64,000 bases of DNA, taken from positions 1 to 64,000 of the forward strand of contig DKFM01000017.1 of assembly GCA_002452815.1 (NCBI GenBank), given 5' to 3'. Of the stretch, positions 45,615-54,289 are shown piece after piece. The position numbers and the translations under genes are program-made. The notes beneath the pieces were generated by a model. That model worked only from the letters and a program-made list of their open reading frames with translations. It had not been told where the DNA came from and made no database searches. The DNA is from Rhodobacteraceae bacterium UBA6796 (GTDB lineage: Bacteria; Pseudomonadota; Alphaproteobacteria; Rhodobacterales; Rhodobacteraceae). Numbering within the stretch: position 1 is the first letter of the stretch; each line of letters begins with the position of its first letter.

Positions 45615-47087
45615 ATGACCCACCGCCTGCTGATCCCTGCCGCCGCTTTCGCGCTTTGCGCCTCGGCGGCCTGGGCCGCGCCCGATGCGATCACCCTTGG
45701 CATGGTGCTGGAGCCGCCAAACCTCGACCCGACTGCGGGCGCCGCCGCGGCGATCGACGAGGTGGTCTATGCCAATGTCTTCGAAGGTCTGACCCGGTTC
45801 GGCCCCGATGGCGCGGTGCTGCCCGCGCTTGCGCAAAGCTGGGACGTGTCCGAGGACGGCACTGCCTACACCTTCCATCTGGTCACCGGCGCCACCTTCC
45901 ACGATGGCAGCGCCTTCGACGCCGAGGATGTGAAATTCAGCCTTGATCGCGCCCGCGCCGAGGACAGTGCCAATGCGCAAAAGGCACTGTTCACCGGGAT
46001 CGAGGCGGTCGAGGTGATCGACCCGGCCACGGTGCGCGTCACGCTGGCCGCGCCCGATGGCGCACTGCCGTTCAAGCTGGCCTGGGGCGATGCGGTGATC
46101 CTGGCGCCCGAAACCGCGCCCGAGGCTGCGCCCCATCCCATCGGCACCGGGCCCTTCGTCTTTGCCGACTGGGTGCAGGGCGATCATGTCACGCTGACTG
46201 CCAACCCTGCCTATTGGGGGGTGAAACCGGCGCTGGCGACGGCCACCTTCCGCTTCATCTCGGACCCGACGGCGGCCTTTGCCGCGATGATGGCGGGCGA
46301 TGTCGATGCCTTCCCGAACTTCCCGGCGCCCGAAACGCTGGCGCAATTTCAGGCCGACCCGCGGTTCAAGGTGATTGTCGGCTCGACCGAGGGCGAGACG
46401 ATCCTCGCGATGAACAACCGCCAGCCGCCGCTCGACAACATCAAGGTGCGCGAGGCCATCGCCCATGCGATCAACCGTCAGGACGTGATCGACGGCGCGA
46501 TGTTCGGCTACGGCACACCGATCGGCACGCACTTCGCCCCGCATAACCCCGATTACCAGGATCTGACCGCGCTGTCGGCCTATGACCCGGAAAAATCGAA
46601 GGCCCTGCTGGCCGAGGCGGGGGTCGGCGATCTGACCCTGCGGCTTGCGCTGCCGCCGCCCACCTATGCCCGCCGCGGCGGCGAGATCATCGCGGCGCAG
46701 CTGGCGCAGGTCGGCATCAAGACCGAGGTCAGCAATCTGGAATGGGCGCAATGGCTCGAACAGGTGTTCAAGGGGCATGACTTCGACCTGACCATCGTCA
46801 GCCATACCGAACCGGCCGATATCAACATCTATGCCCGCCCGGATTATTACTTCGGCTATGGCAAGCCCGACTTCGTCGCGCTGATGGATCAGCTGAGCGC
46901 CGCCTCCGACCCTGCCGAACGCAGCGCACTGAACCATCAGGCCGAAGAGATGATCGCGAAAGACTACGTCAACGCCTATCTGTTCCAGCTGGCCAAGACA
47001 GGCGTCGCCAATGCCAGGATCGAAGGTCTGTGGGAAAACGCCCCGACCCAGGCCAATGACCTGAGCGCGGTGCATTGGGTCGACTGA
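45615..47087 (+). CDS. ABC transporter substrate-binding protein (peptide type, SBP_bac_5)
   Basis: A 490-residue periplasmic solute-binding protein of family 5. A signal peptide (MTHRLLIPAAAFALCASAAWA) is followed by 'GMVLEPPNLDPTAGAAAAID', 'YANVFEGLTRFGPDG' and 'LNPAYWG'-like patterns typical of DppA/OppA-type proteins. AAGGAGG lies five bases before ATG 45615. The matching permease/ATPase genes begin at 52533, 5.4 kb away, and lack their own binding protein, so this is the likely partner (inference). Confidence 0.88.
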   Translation: MTHRLLIPAAAFALCASAAWAAPDAITLGMVLEPPNLDPTAGAAAAIDEVVYANVFEGLTRFGPDGAVLPALAQSWDVSEDGTAYTFHLVTGATFHDGSAFDAEDVKFSLDRARAEDSANAQKALFTGIEAVEVIDPATVRVTLAAPDGALPFKLAWGDAVILAPETAPEAAPHPIGTGPFVFADWVQGDHVTLTANPAYWGVKPALATATFRFISDPTAAFAAMMAGDVDAFPNFPAPETLAQFQADPRFKVIVGSTEGETILAMNNRQPPLDNIKVREAIAHAINRQDVIDGAMFGYGTPIGTHFAPHNPDYQDLTALSAYDPEKSKALLAEAGVGDLTLRLALPPPTYARRGGEIIAAQLAQVGIKTEVSNLEWAQWLEQVFKGHDFDLTIVSHTEPADINIYARPDYYFGYGKPDFVALMDQLSAASDPAERSALNHQAEEMIAKDYVNAYLFQLAKTGVANARIEGLWENAPTQANDLSAVHWVD

Positions 47088-47101
47088 CCCAGGCCGCGCC
47101 C

Positions 47102-47149
47102 TTTCTTTCTGGCCCAAATATTCCGGGGATCCGGGGGCGGCGCCCCCGG
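47102..47149. repeat. Composite hairpin repeat, copy 5 (single arm)
   Basis: TTTCTTTCTGGCCCAAATAT (47102-47121) then GGGGATCC and the hairpin GGGGGCGGCGCCCCC (47133-47147). Only one long arm is present, after the binding-protein gene. Confidence 0.75.
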
Positions 47150-47185
47150 CCTTCCCGCATCAACGCCTCGCCACTCAAGGACATC

Positions 47186-47527
47186 ATGCTGCTGCAAGCC
47201 CTCACCCCCGCCGCCACCGACCCTGAAACCAGCCGCCCGGACCCCGAAAAACTGATCTCGGGCGATCCCATCCATACCACCTGGAACGTCGAGGACGACC
47301 GCGGGCTGTATTGCGGGATCTGGCAATCCACACCCGGCGCCTGGCGCTGTTCCTATGACGAATGGGAATATTGCCGCATCCTGTCCGGGCGCGCGGTCAT
47401 CACCGGCGACGATGGCAGCCGGCTTGAGGTAGGCCCCGGCGACAGCTTCATCCTGCGCCCGGGGTTTACCGGCCGCTGGGAGGTGCTGGAAACGATCCGA
47501 AAGGACTACGTCATCCTGTTTCGCTGA
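47186..47527 (+). CDS. Cupin-domain protein (DUF861/EutQ-like)
   Basis: A 113-residue single-domain cupin with 'WEYCRILSGRAVITGDDG' and 'VGPGDSFILRPGFTGRWEV'. These small cupins are usually of unknown role, sometimes associated with sugar- or amine-related loci. The start at 47186 has AAGGA upstream. It ends just before a strong terminator and lies downstream of the peptide-type binding protein, separated by a repeat arm. Confidence 0.8.
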   Translation: MLLQALTPAATDPETSRPDPEKLISGDPIHTTWNVEDDRGLYCGIWQSTPGAWRCSYDEWEYCRILSGRAVITGDDGSRLEVGPGDSFILRPGFTGRWEVLETIRKDYVILFR

Positions 47528-47550
47528 ACGCTGAACGCGCAACGCAGTGA

Positions 47551-47584
47551 AAAAGGCCGGGGTCTGTGCGCCCCGGCCTTTTTT
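47551..47584 (+). terminator. Bidirectional rho-independent terminator
   Basis: AAAAGGCCGGGG (47551-47562), 8-nt loop, CCCCGGCCTTTTTT (47571-47584). It lies between convergent cupin and L,D-transpeptidase genes. Confidence 0.92.
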
Positions 47585-47608
47585 CATCAGTGCATCCTGT
47601 CCGAAGGC

Positions 47609-48472
47609 TCAGTTCAGCCCGCGCAGCTCAGCCTCGCGGGCCTCGGCAGAGGCCACGGCGGCGGCGTGTTCCTGCGCCTCGACGGTGCCCAGATCGGGCA
47701 CGATCCCCGCCTCATAGGCCGCCTGATCCGCCTCGATCGCGGCGGTATCCGAGGCCGAGACCAGATAACCGGTGTGCAGCTCGACAACCGGGCCTTCCAT
47801 CGCCAGGCTTTCCTCGCGCGAGCGGACCTTGACGCGGGTGCCCAGTTCCATCTCGTCATACATGTCGATGACATCCTGGTTGAACAGCCGGATACAGCCC
47901 GCCGACGTGGCCTTGCCGATCGAGCTGGGGTCCATCGTGCCATGAATGCGGTAATAGGTATCCTTGCCGCCGCGATAGAGATACAGCGCCCGCGCGCCCA
48001 GCGGATTATCAAGCCCGCCCGGCAGGCCGCCCGCCAGAGGGCCATACAGATCGGGGTCGGTGCGGATCATGTTCTTGGTCGGCGTCCAGGAAGGGTATTC
48101 CTCCTTGCGGCGCACCACGGCCTCGCCCTTGAAGCCGCGGCCTTCCTTGCCGACCGCAATGCCGAAGCGCATCGCCTTGCCCGGCTCGACGACGTGATAA
48201 AGCAGCCGCGCATACGGGTCGACAACGATGGTGCCCGGCGCCTCGGGGCCGTCATAGGCCACCCATTGCCGCCGGTTGCGCGCGGTCAGATAGGCCGGGT
48301 TGACGGCAGGCACCAGACGGTCACCATCGGGCCGGGCCTGATATTCCGGCGGGACATTGGCGCTCGAATAGGTGCTGGTCGGCGAATTCGGGTCCCCCGC
48401 ACATCCCGCCAGAACCGCCACAGCCCCAAGCGCCAGCGCAGCATGGCGCAGACCGGAAATAGACAACCACAC
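47609..48472 (-). CDS. L,D-transpeptidase lipoprotein (YkuD)
   Basis: A 287-residue lipoprotein. GTG start at 48472 with GGGGGA upstream, and a lipobox LAGC (Cys24). The YkuD domain contains the active-site pattern 'YYRIHGTMDPSSIGKATSAG' then 'CIRLFNQDVIDMY' (catalytic Cys after Ser-Ala-Gly, His in HGT). It should form 3-3 peptidoglycan cross-links or attach proteins to the wall in the periplasm. The C-terminal ~60 residues are Ala/Glu-rich. Confidence 0.9.
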   Translation of the reverse strand: MWLSISGLRHAALALGAVAVLAGCAGDPNSPTSTYSSANVPPEYQARPDGDRLVPAVNPAYLTARNRRQWVAYDGPEAPGTIVVDPYARLLYHVVEPGKAMRFGIAVGKEGRGFKGEAVVRRKEEYPSWTPTKNMIRTDPDLYGPLAGGLPGGLDNPLGARALYLYRGGKDTYYRIHGTMDPSSIGKATSAGCIRLFNQDVIDMYDEMELGTRVKVRSREESLAMEGPVVELHTGYLVSASDTAAIEADQAAYEAGIVPDLGTVEAQEHAAAVASAEAREAELRGLN

Positions 48473-48595
48473 GATACCAATCCCCCAGATTTTCCGAATC
48501 CCGGGCGGCAGAACCCGGACTGTCGCGTATCAGCCCAATCTGCCCCCTCTCCGTCAACCCCCCGGCACGCCATCGGTTCCCGACTGTGACCCGGA

Positions 48596-48628
48596 CAAAG
48601 CAAAACCCGCGCAGAAACCTGCGCGGGT
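48596..48628 (-). terminator. Rho-independent terminator of the phytase-like gene
   Basis: ACCCGCGCAG (48605-48614), 4-nt loop, CTGCGCGGGT (48619-48628). On the minus strand it is followed by TTTGCTTTG. Confidence 0.85.
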
Positions 48629-48653
48629 GGCCGTATTTACCCGGACGAAGGGC

Positions 48654-50819
48654 TTATTCGACCGTGCCGATCGAGAAGAACAGCGTCTCGCCCGAGCTGT
48701 CGTCCACACCGTCATTGTCAGTGACCACGAAGCCCTCGCCCGCGGCGTCGATGGCAAAGCCTTCGACCTTGTCCACCACATAGCCGCCGGTGGCCTTCAG
48801 ATCGGGGATCAGATCGCGGACCTCTTCCTTCGCAACCACGGGCAGATCACCGCCCAGTTTCGCGGGCGCCAGATCGGCCAGCTTCACGCGGAAGATCTTT
48901 TTCACCACGGCCGCCGCGCCGATCTGGTTGTCGCGTTCGATCACATAGGCATGATCGCCCGCCACGGTGATTTCCGACAGACCCATCCAGCCCGCGCCCT
49001 TGGGTTCCAGCGGGTAATGCACTGCACCCCACTCGCCGGTTTCGGTGTTGTAGGCGACCAGCTTGACCATGCCTTTCGGATCGTCACGCCATTCGCGCTG
49101 CACCGCCATCCACAGCATGTCGCCGACCTTCGCTACGCCTTCAAACCCGAAGCGGACCTCGTTGGCGGCCAGTTCCGGCGGCAGGCCGATCTGCTCCTTG
49201 ATCTCGCCCTTGGCGTTCACATGCAGCAGGCCATGCGGGACCATCTTGGCGGTGTTGCCTTCGCTGGCCAGCCAGAAGCCGCCCTTGCCATCCAGCGTGA
49301 TGCCTTCCAGATCCAGCAATTGCGCCGCATCGCCGCCCCGGGTGACCGGCGTCGCCGCGATGATCCGCGCGGGTTTCGCCGTCGCGTCGATGGTGAAGAT
49401 CGCGGGCGCCGCGGAATAGAAGCTGTCCGAGATGCCATACAGGATGCCCGGCTTTTCGGCATCGGCCACCAGACCCGACAGCGCGCCCCAGCCGATCAGC
49501 GTGTCGCTGCCCGCCGAGGTAATCATCGGATAGCTGGCCGGGGCCGCGCTGCGTTCGAACAGCATGACATGCGCCCGCGCGGCACCGTCGGCACCCAGAT
49601 CGGTTTCGTTGGCAGACACGAGCAGACCCCGCGCCGGGATCGTGGTGTATCCTTCCGGCCCGATGCCCGAGGGCAGAAGTTGCAACAGCCTCGGCGCGGC
49701 CAGATCGGCCACATCGTAAACCCCCACGACCGACCCGCGTTCAGAGCCGACGAAAACCAGCGTCTGACCGTCGAAATGGCCCACCTCGATCGACTCCGGC
49801 TCGACGCCTTTCTTGCCCGCGCGCTTGTCCGGGAAATGGCCGATCTCGGCCACCGCGCGCTCGAAGCTCAGGCCGCTGTCGTAGACGACGCTGCCGTCCT
49901 TGCTGAAGATGGTCCAGCCGCGCGAACCGCCCTTCCAGTCGCCTTCATTGGCGGTGGCGAAGTGATCGGCGTCGATCCAGCGCACCGCGTCAGGCTCGCG
50001 CGCCACGCCCTCCAGCTTGCCGCTGAAATCAATCTTGCCGTCTTTTTTGGTGTCCACGCCCTGCAGATCGACCGAACCGGCGCTGAAATGGCTGGCCACC
50101 GTGCCGTCGGCCCCGATCACCACCAGATGGTTGTTTTCCTGCATCGTCACGACGATTTCGCCCAGCTCGTTGACATCGACGAATTCGGGCTCCGGGTCGT
50201 CCCCCGCCACATCTGCCAGCCCGGTCATCTCGATCCGCTGGGCCGCGGCGCAATCGGGCATCCCGTCCTTGAGCGACAGCTTGACCACGAAGCCCGCGGG
50301 CATCTGCGGCAGGGCACCGTCGTTCAGCTCTTCATCACGCTCGTTCTCGATGGCCACGGCGACGAAGCTGCCATCCTTGGCGCGCGCCACCGAGTCGGGC
50401 TGCCCGCCCAGATCGCAGCTGGCCAGTTCGGTTTTCGTGGCCAGATCGACCACCGCCAAACGACCCGAAGTATTGATGTAATCCGCCGAGGTATTCACCG
50501 CGACCAGCGCCTTGGCGCCGATCACCGTCACACTCGTCGGCTCGCCCCCCATCGCGACGGTGCCCAGCGGTTTGGGCGCGCCTGCGTCCGAAATATCCAC
50601 CAGACCGATCGCGCCCAGCGGGCTGTCGGTATAGACCAGCGTCATGCCGTCTTCGCTGGCCGCAATGATCTCGGCCGAGGTTTTGCGCCCCCGGTCCTCG
50701 CCCTCGGCCATGTTGTCGGGCGTGGCAAAGCTGGCGATGCGGTTGAAATTCATTTCGGCCAGGGCGGGCCAGGCGGTGGTCAGCGCCAGGGCGGCACCAA
50801 GCGACAAGCGCAGGATCAT
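48654..50819 (-). CDS. Esterase-like/phytase-like beta-propeller protein
   Basis: A 721-residue exported protein with a signal peptide ending AWPALA. The first half looks like a propeller of the choice-of-anchor type ('SPLGAIGLVDISDAGAPK', 'GRLAVVDLATKTELASCDLG'). The C-terminal half matches the 'esterase-like activity of phytase' family ('DLEGITLDGKGGFWLASEGN'). Probably periplasmic or extracellular phosphoester/ester-hydrolase-like, metal dependent; substrate unknown. The SD GGAGAG precedes ATG 50819. Confidence 0.8.
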   Translation of the reverse strand: MILRLSLGAALALTTAWPALAEMNFNRIASFATPDNMAEGEDRGRKTSAEIIAASEDGMTLVYTDSPLGAIGLVDISDAGAPKPLGTVAMGGEPTSVTVIGAKALVAVNTSADYINTSGRLAVVDLATKTELASCDLGGQPDSVARAKDGSFVAVAIENERDEELNDGALPQMPAGFVVKLSLKDGMPDCAAAQRIEMTGLADVAGDDPEPEFVDVNELGEIVVTMQENNHLVVIGADGTVASHFSAGSVDLQGVDTKKDGKIDFSGKLEGVAREPDAVRWIDADHFATANEGDWKGGSRGWTIFSKDGSVVYDSGLSFERAVAEIGHFPDKRAGKKGVEPESIEVGHFDGQTLVFVGSERGSVVGVYDVADLAAPRLLQLLPSGIGPEGYTTIPARGLLVSANETDLGADGAARAHVMLFERSAAPASYPMITSAGSDTLIGWGALSGLVADAEKPGILYGISDSFYSAAPAIFTIDATAKPARIIAATPVTRGGDAAQLLDLEGITLDGKGGFWLASEGNTAKMVPHGLLHVNAKGEIKEQIGLPPELAANEVRFGFEGVAKVGDMLWMAVQREWRDDPKGMVKLVAYNTETGEWGAVHYPLEPKGAGWMGLSEITVAGDHAYVIERDNQIGAAAVVKKIFRVKLADLAPAKLGGDLPVVAKEEVRDLIPDLKATGGYVVDKVEGFAIDAAGEGFVVTDNDGVDDSSGETLFFSIGTVE

Positions 50820-50911
50820 GGGACTCTCCGGTCAATACAGGTTACCCCTGCCCATGACCCGGCGATGTTACGCCCCCACAACAGGGGCGTGACAGTTTTG
50901 CGACCGTGTTC

Positions 50912-51000
50912 AGGGGGCGCTGCCCCCGCGCGTGCCGCGCTCCCCCGGGATATTTGACCAGAGAGAACGACCTCTCTTTCTTGCCCGGCTATCCCGGGGA
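50912..51000. repeat. Composite hairpin repeat, copy 6 (degenerate arm)
   Basis: GGGGGCGCTGCCCCC (50913-50927), arm TCCCCCGGGATATTTGACCA (50941-50960), second arm decayed (CTTTCTTGCCCGGCTATCCC, 50975-50994). It lies between the phytase-like and creatinase genes. Confidence 0.75.
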
Positions 51001-51038
51001 GCGCGGTCACAGATTGAAAGGGCCGCCGCCTGCCGGCT

Positions 51039-52244
51039 TCAGCCGACGATATTGAACCCCGGCCCGTAGGGGTATTTCGTGATATCCTCGGCCCCGTCGT
51101 CCCCGATCACCAGAATATCGTGTTCGCGATAGCCCCCCGCGCCGGGCAGGCCCTGCGGCAGCGTCAGCATCGGCTCCATGGAGATCACCATGCCCGGTTC
51201 CAGCACGGTGTCGATATCCTCGCGCAGTTCCAGCCCCGCCTCGCGGCCGTAATAGTGGCTAAGCACGCCGAAGCTGTGGCCATAGCCGAAAGTGCGGTAT
51301 TGCAGCAAATCGCGGTCGGCAAAGAAGGCGTTGATCTGCGCGGTAATCTCGTCGCAGCGTGCGCCGGGTTTCAACAGGCTCATGCCGTATTCATGCGCAG
51401 CGACGTTTGCTTCCCAGATCTTCAGGCTGGCGGCGTCCGCCTCGCCCACGAACAGGGTGCGTTCCAGCGCGGTGTAAAAGCCCGAAATCATCGGAAAACA
51501 GTTCAGGCTCAGGATATCGCCGCGTTTCAGCTTGCGCCCGGTGACCGGGTTGTGCGCCCCGTCGGTGTTCAGCCCGGACTGGAACCAGACCCAGGTGTCG
51601 CGATATTCGGCGTCGGGAAAGCGGCGGGCAATCTCGGCCTCCATCGCATCGCGCCCGGCCATTGCCACGTCGATCTCGCGCAGCCCCTCGCGGATCGTGT
51701 CGCGGATCGCATAGCCGCCGACATCGGCGACTGCGGCCCCGTGCCGGATCAGCTCGATCTCGGCCGGGCTCTTGACCATCCGCTGCGCCATCGTGCCGGC
51801 GGCAATATCCATGCCGCGCTTCGGCGCCACGAAGTGACTGAACTTCTCGGCATTGACCATGGTCAGGTGGTCCGCCTCGACACCGACCGACTTGCCCGCC
51901 CCGATCACATGCGCCACCGCGCGCCAGTAATTATCGCGCGCCCAGTCGGTATAGGTCAGGCTTTCGCCATGGCAACGCCGCCAGGGTTGGCCCGCGTCGA
52001 TCCCTGCCGCAATCACGACCGAGCGGTCGCGCGTGACCACCAGCCCATAGGGCCGCCCGAAGCTGCAATAAAGAAACCCGGAATAATAGGCGATATTGTG
52101 CATCGAGGTCAGAAGACACGCGTCCAGATCGTGCATCTCCATCAGATCGCGCAGGCCTTCCAGCCGCGCCTCGTATTCCGCAGGCGCAAAGGGCAGCGGG
52201 GCTTTTTCGCCATTCTCGCAGGTATAGAATTCGGGTCTTTGCAT
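51039..52244 (-). CDS. Creatinase (creatine amidinohydrolase)
   Basis: A 401-residue pita-bread-fold (M24) protein that hydrolyses creatine to sarcosine and urea. The sequence agrees with known creatinases along its length: 'NIAYYSGFLYCSFGRPYGLV', 'QSGLNTDGAHNPVTGRKL' with catalytic-type His231, 'ILSLNCFPMISGFYTALERT' and 'YRTFGYGHSFGVLSHYYGRE'. ATG 52244 is preferred because GGAG lies at good spacing. It is divergent from the ABC transporter operon. Related M24 hydrolases act on other guanidino compounds, so the substrate should be read with some care. Confidence 0.88.
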   Translation of the reverse strand: MQRPEFYTCENGEKAPLPFAPAEYEARLEGLRDLMEMHDLDACLLTSMHNIAYYSGFLYCSFGRPYGLVVTRDRSVVIAAGIDAGQPWRRCHGESLTYTDWARDNYWRAVAHVIGAGKSVGVEADHLTMVNAEKFSHFVAPKRGMDIAAGTMAQRMVKSPAEIELIRHGAAVADVGGYAIRDTIREGLREIDVAMAGRDAMEAEIARRFPDAEYRDTWVWFQSGLNTDGAHNPVTGRKLKRGDILSLNCFPMISGFYTALERTLFVGEADAASLKIWEANVAAHEYGMSLLKPGARCDEITAQINAFFADRDLLQYRTFGYGHSFGVLSHYYGREAGLELREDIDTVLEPGMVISMEPMLTLPQGLPGAGGYREHDILVIGDDGAEDITKYPYGPGFNIVG

Positions 52245-52434
52245 CATCGTCTCCATAGGGCCACCCGGACCCCGAAAGATCCCGGCGTTCAGGACGAAGG
52301 CGGAGGGTCCGCAAGCCTTGGGCGCGCCCGCCCCGTGACGACGCCATCGTCACCGCTCGGCCCCATGCTGGCGCAAATGATGCGGCGTTGCAATGCTTGC
52401 GGGCGGGCGTCCCGGATCAGGGAAAATGCGGCGC

Positions 52435-52496
52435 TTTCTTCTTGGCACAAATACTCCGGGGGTGAGGGCCACCCGGCCCGAGGGGGCAGCGCCCCC
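52435..52496. repeat. Composite hairpin repeat, copy 7 (single arm)
   Basis: TTTCTTCTTGGCACAAATAC (52436-52455) then CGGGGG, and the hairpin GGGGGCAGCGCCCCC (52482-52496). It lies in the divergent region between creatinase and the ABC operon. Confidence 0.75.
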
Positions 52497-52532
52497 TTGA
52501 CCCGGCCCGCAACACGAACGAACCTCGCGGCA

Positions 52533-53477
52533 ATGGTCCGCTATATCCTCAAACGTCTGATCACCCTTGCCGCCAGCCTCGCTTTGGCCAGTGTGGTGAT
52601 TTTCGCGCTGATCGAGGTCACCCCCGGCGATCCGGCCAGTTTCATGCTGGGGCTCAATGCCGCGCCCGAGACCGTAGCCGCCCTGCGCGATCAGCTGGGC
52701 CTGAACGAGGCACTGCCGCTGCGCTATCTGCAGTGGGTCGGCGGGATGCTGCAGGGCGATTTCGGGCTGAGCTATACCTACAAGGTGCCGGTGGCCGATC
52801 TGGTAGCCGACCGCCTTGAAATCTCGGCGCCGCTGGCACTGATCGCGCTGGCGCTGTCCACGGCACTGGCGCTGCCTGCGGGGCTCTGGGCCGCGTCGCG
52901 CCGCGGGCGGGCGGGCGATGCGCTGGTGATGGGGGCCACGCAACTGGGGATCGCGGTGCCCAATTTCTGGTTCGCGATGCTGCTGGTGCTGGTGTTCGCG
53001 ATCAAATGGCAGCTGTTTCCCGCCGGTGGCTTTCCGGGCTGGTCTGACCCGTTGGCGGCGTTGCGCGCGCTGACCCTGCCCGCGCTTGCGCTGGCGCTGC
53101 CGCAGGCGGCCATTCTGGCGCGGGTGCTGCGTTCGGCCCTGATCGAGACGCTGGGGCAGGATTACATCCGCACCGCGCGCGCCAAGGGCCTGTCGCGCGG
53201 GGCCGCGCTGACGCGGCATGCGCTGCGCAATGCGCTGATCCCGGTGCTGACGATCCTGGGGATGCAGTTTTCCTTCCTGCTGGCGGGCGCGATCATCATT
53301 GAAAACGTGTTCTACATCCCGGGACTGGGGCGTCTGATCTTTCAGGCGATCACCCAGCGCGACCTGATCGTGGTGGAATCGGTGGTGATGATCCTGGTCT
53401 TCGCGGTGATCGCGGTGACCTTCCTGACCGACCTGGCCTATGCGCTGGTCGACCCCCGGCTGCGGAGGCCCGCATGA
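52533..53477 (+). CDS. Peptide-type ABC transporter permease (DppB-like)
   Basis: A 314-residue inner-membrane permease with six predicted TM segments. The N-terminal 'RYILKRLITLAASLALASVV' and the EAA loop 'RTARAKGLSRGAALTRHALR' are typical of the first permease of Dpp/Opp systems. The start at 52533 was chosen at the conserved N-terminus, since the open frame extends far upstream through a repeat. It overlaps the next permease gene by 4 bp. Confidence 0.9.
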   Translation: MVRYILKRLITLAASLALASVVIFALIEVTPGDPASFMLGLNAAPETVAALRDQLGLNEALPLRYLQWVGGMLQGDFGLSYTYKVPVADLVADRLEISAPLALIALALSTALALPAGLWAASRRGRAGDALVMGATQLGIAVPNFWFAMLLVLVFAIKWQLFPAGGFPGWSDPLAALRALTLPALALALPQAAILARVLRSALIETLGQDYIRTARAKGLSRGAALTRHALRNALIPVLTILGMQFSFLLAGAIIIENVFYIPGLGRLIFQAITQRDLIVVESVVMILVFAVIAVTFLTDLAYALVDPRLRRPA

Positions 53478-54289
53478 AACCCGCGCTTGCCCTGGGTGCC
53501 GTGCTGTCGGGGGCGGCACTGGCTGCGGCAGTGCTGTCGCTGGTCTGGACGCCCTATGACATCACCCAGCTGGCGATTGCGCAAAAACTGCAACCGCCGA
53601 GCCTCGCGCATTGGGCGGGCACCGATCATTTCGGGCGCGACATCGCCTCGATGCTGATGGCGGGGGCGCGCACCTCGCTGGCGGTGGCACTGGTGGCGGT
53701 GGGGATCGGCATGGGCGTGGGCGTGCCACTGGGGCTGAGCGCTGCGGCGCTGCGCGGGTCCTGGGTGGATGAGGCGATCATGCGCGGCAACGATCTGATC
53801 TTTGCCTTCCCCTCGCTGGTGATCGCGATCCTGATCACCGCGGTCTTCGGCCCCTCGGCCACCAATGCGATCATCGCCATCGGGATCTTCAACATCCCGG
53901 TCTTCGCGCGGGTGTCGCGCGCCGGCGCGCTCAGCCTCTGGACGCTCGATTACATCCGGGCTGCGCGGGTGGCGGGCAAGGGGCGCGCACGGATCTCGGC
54001 CGAACATATCCTGCCCAATATTGCCAACCTGCTGATCGTGCAGGGCACGATCCAGTTCAGCCTGGGCATTCTGGCCGAAGCGGGGCTGAGCTATGTGGGC
54101 CTTGGCGCGCAGCCGCCCACCGCCAGCTGGGGCCGGATGCTGGCCGAGGCGCAGACGATGGTGACGCTGGCCCCGCACGTTGCCCTCGCCCCGGGGCTGG
54201 CGATCGTCGCCACCGTGCTGGGGCTGAACCTGCTGGGCGACGGGCTGCGCGATGCGCTCGATCCGCGGTTGCGGGGGCGGATGGCATGA
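53474..54289 (+). CDS. Peptide-type ABC transporter permease (DppC-like)
   Basis: A 271-residue second permease. It opens with one TM, then 'HWAGTDHFGRDIASMLMAGA', the signature of DppC proteins, and has the EAA motif around 'RAARVAGKGRARISAEHILP'. ATGA overlaps link it to both neighbours. It forms the membrane channel with the DppB-like protein. Confidence 0.92.
   Translation: MKPALALGAVLSGAALAAAVLSLVWTPYDITQLAIAQKLQPPSLAHWAGTDHFGRDIASMLMAGARTSLAVALVAVGIGMGVGVPLGLSAAALRGSWVDEAIMRGNDLIFAFPSLVIAILITAVFGPSATNAIIAIGIFNIPVFARVSRAGALSLWTLDYIRAARVAGKGRARISAEHILPNIANLLIVQGTIQFSLGILAEAGLSYVGLGAQPPTASWGRMLAEAQTMVTLAPHVALAPGLAIVATVLGLNLLGDGLRDALDPRLRGRMA

Noticed and set aside
51120..52532. In-frame upstream extension of the first ABC permease
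   Set aside because: It runs antisense through creatinase and through a hairpin repeat. The conserved DppB N-terminus begins at 52533.
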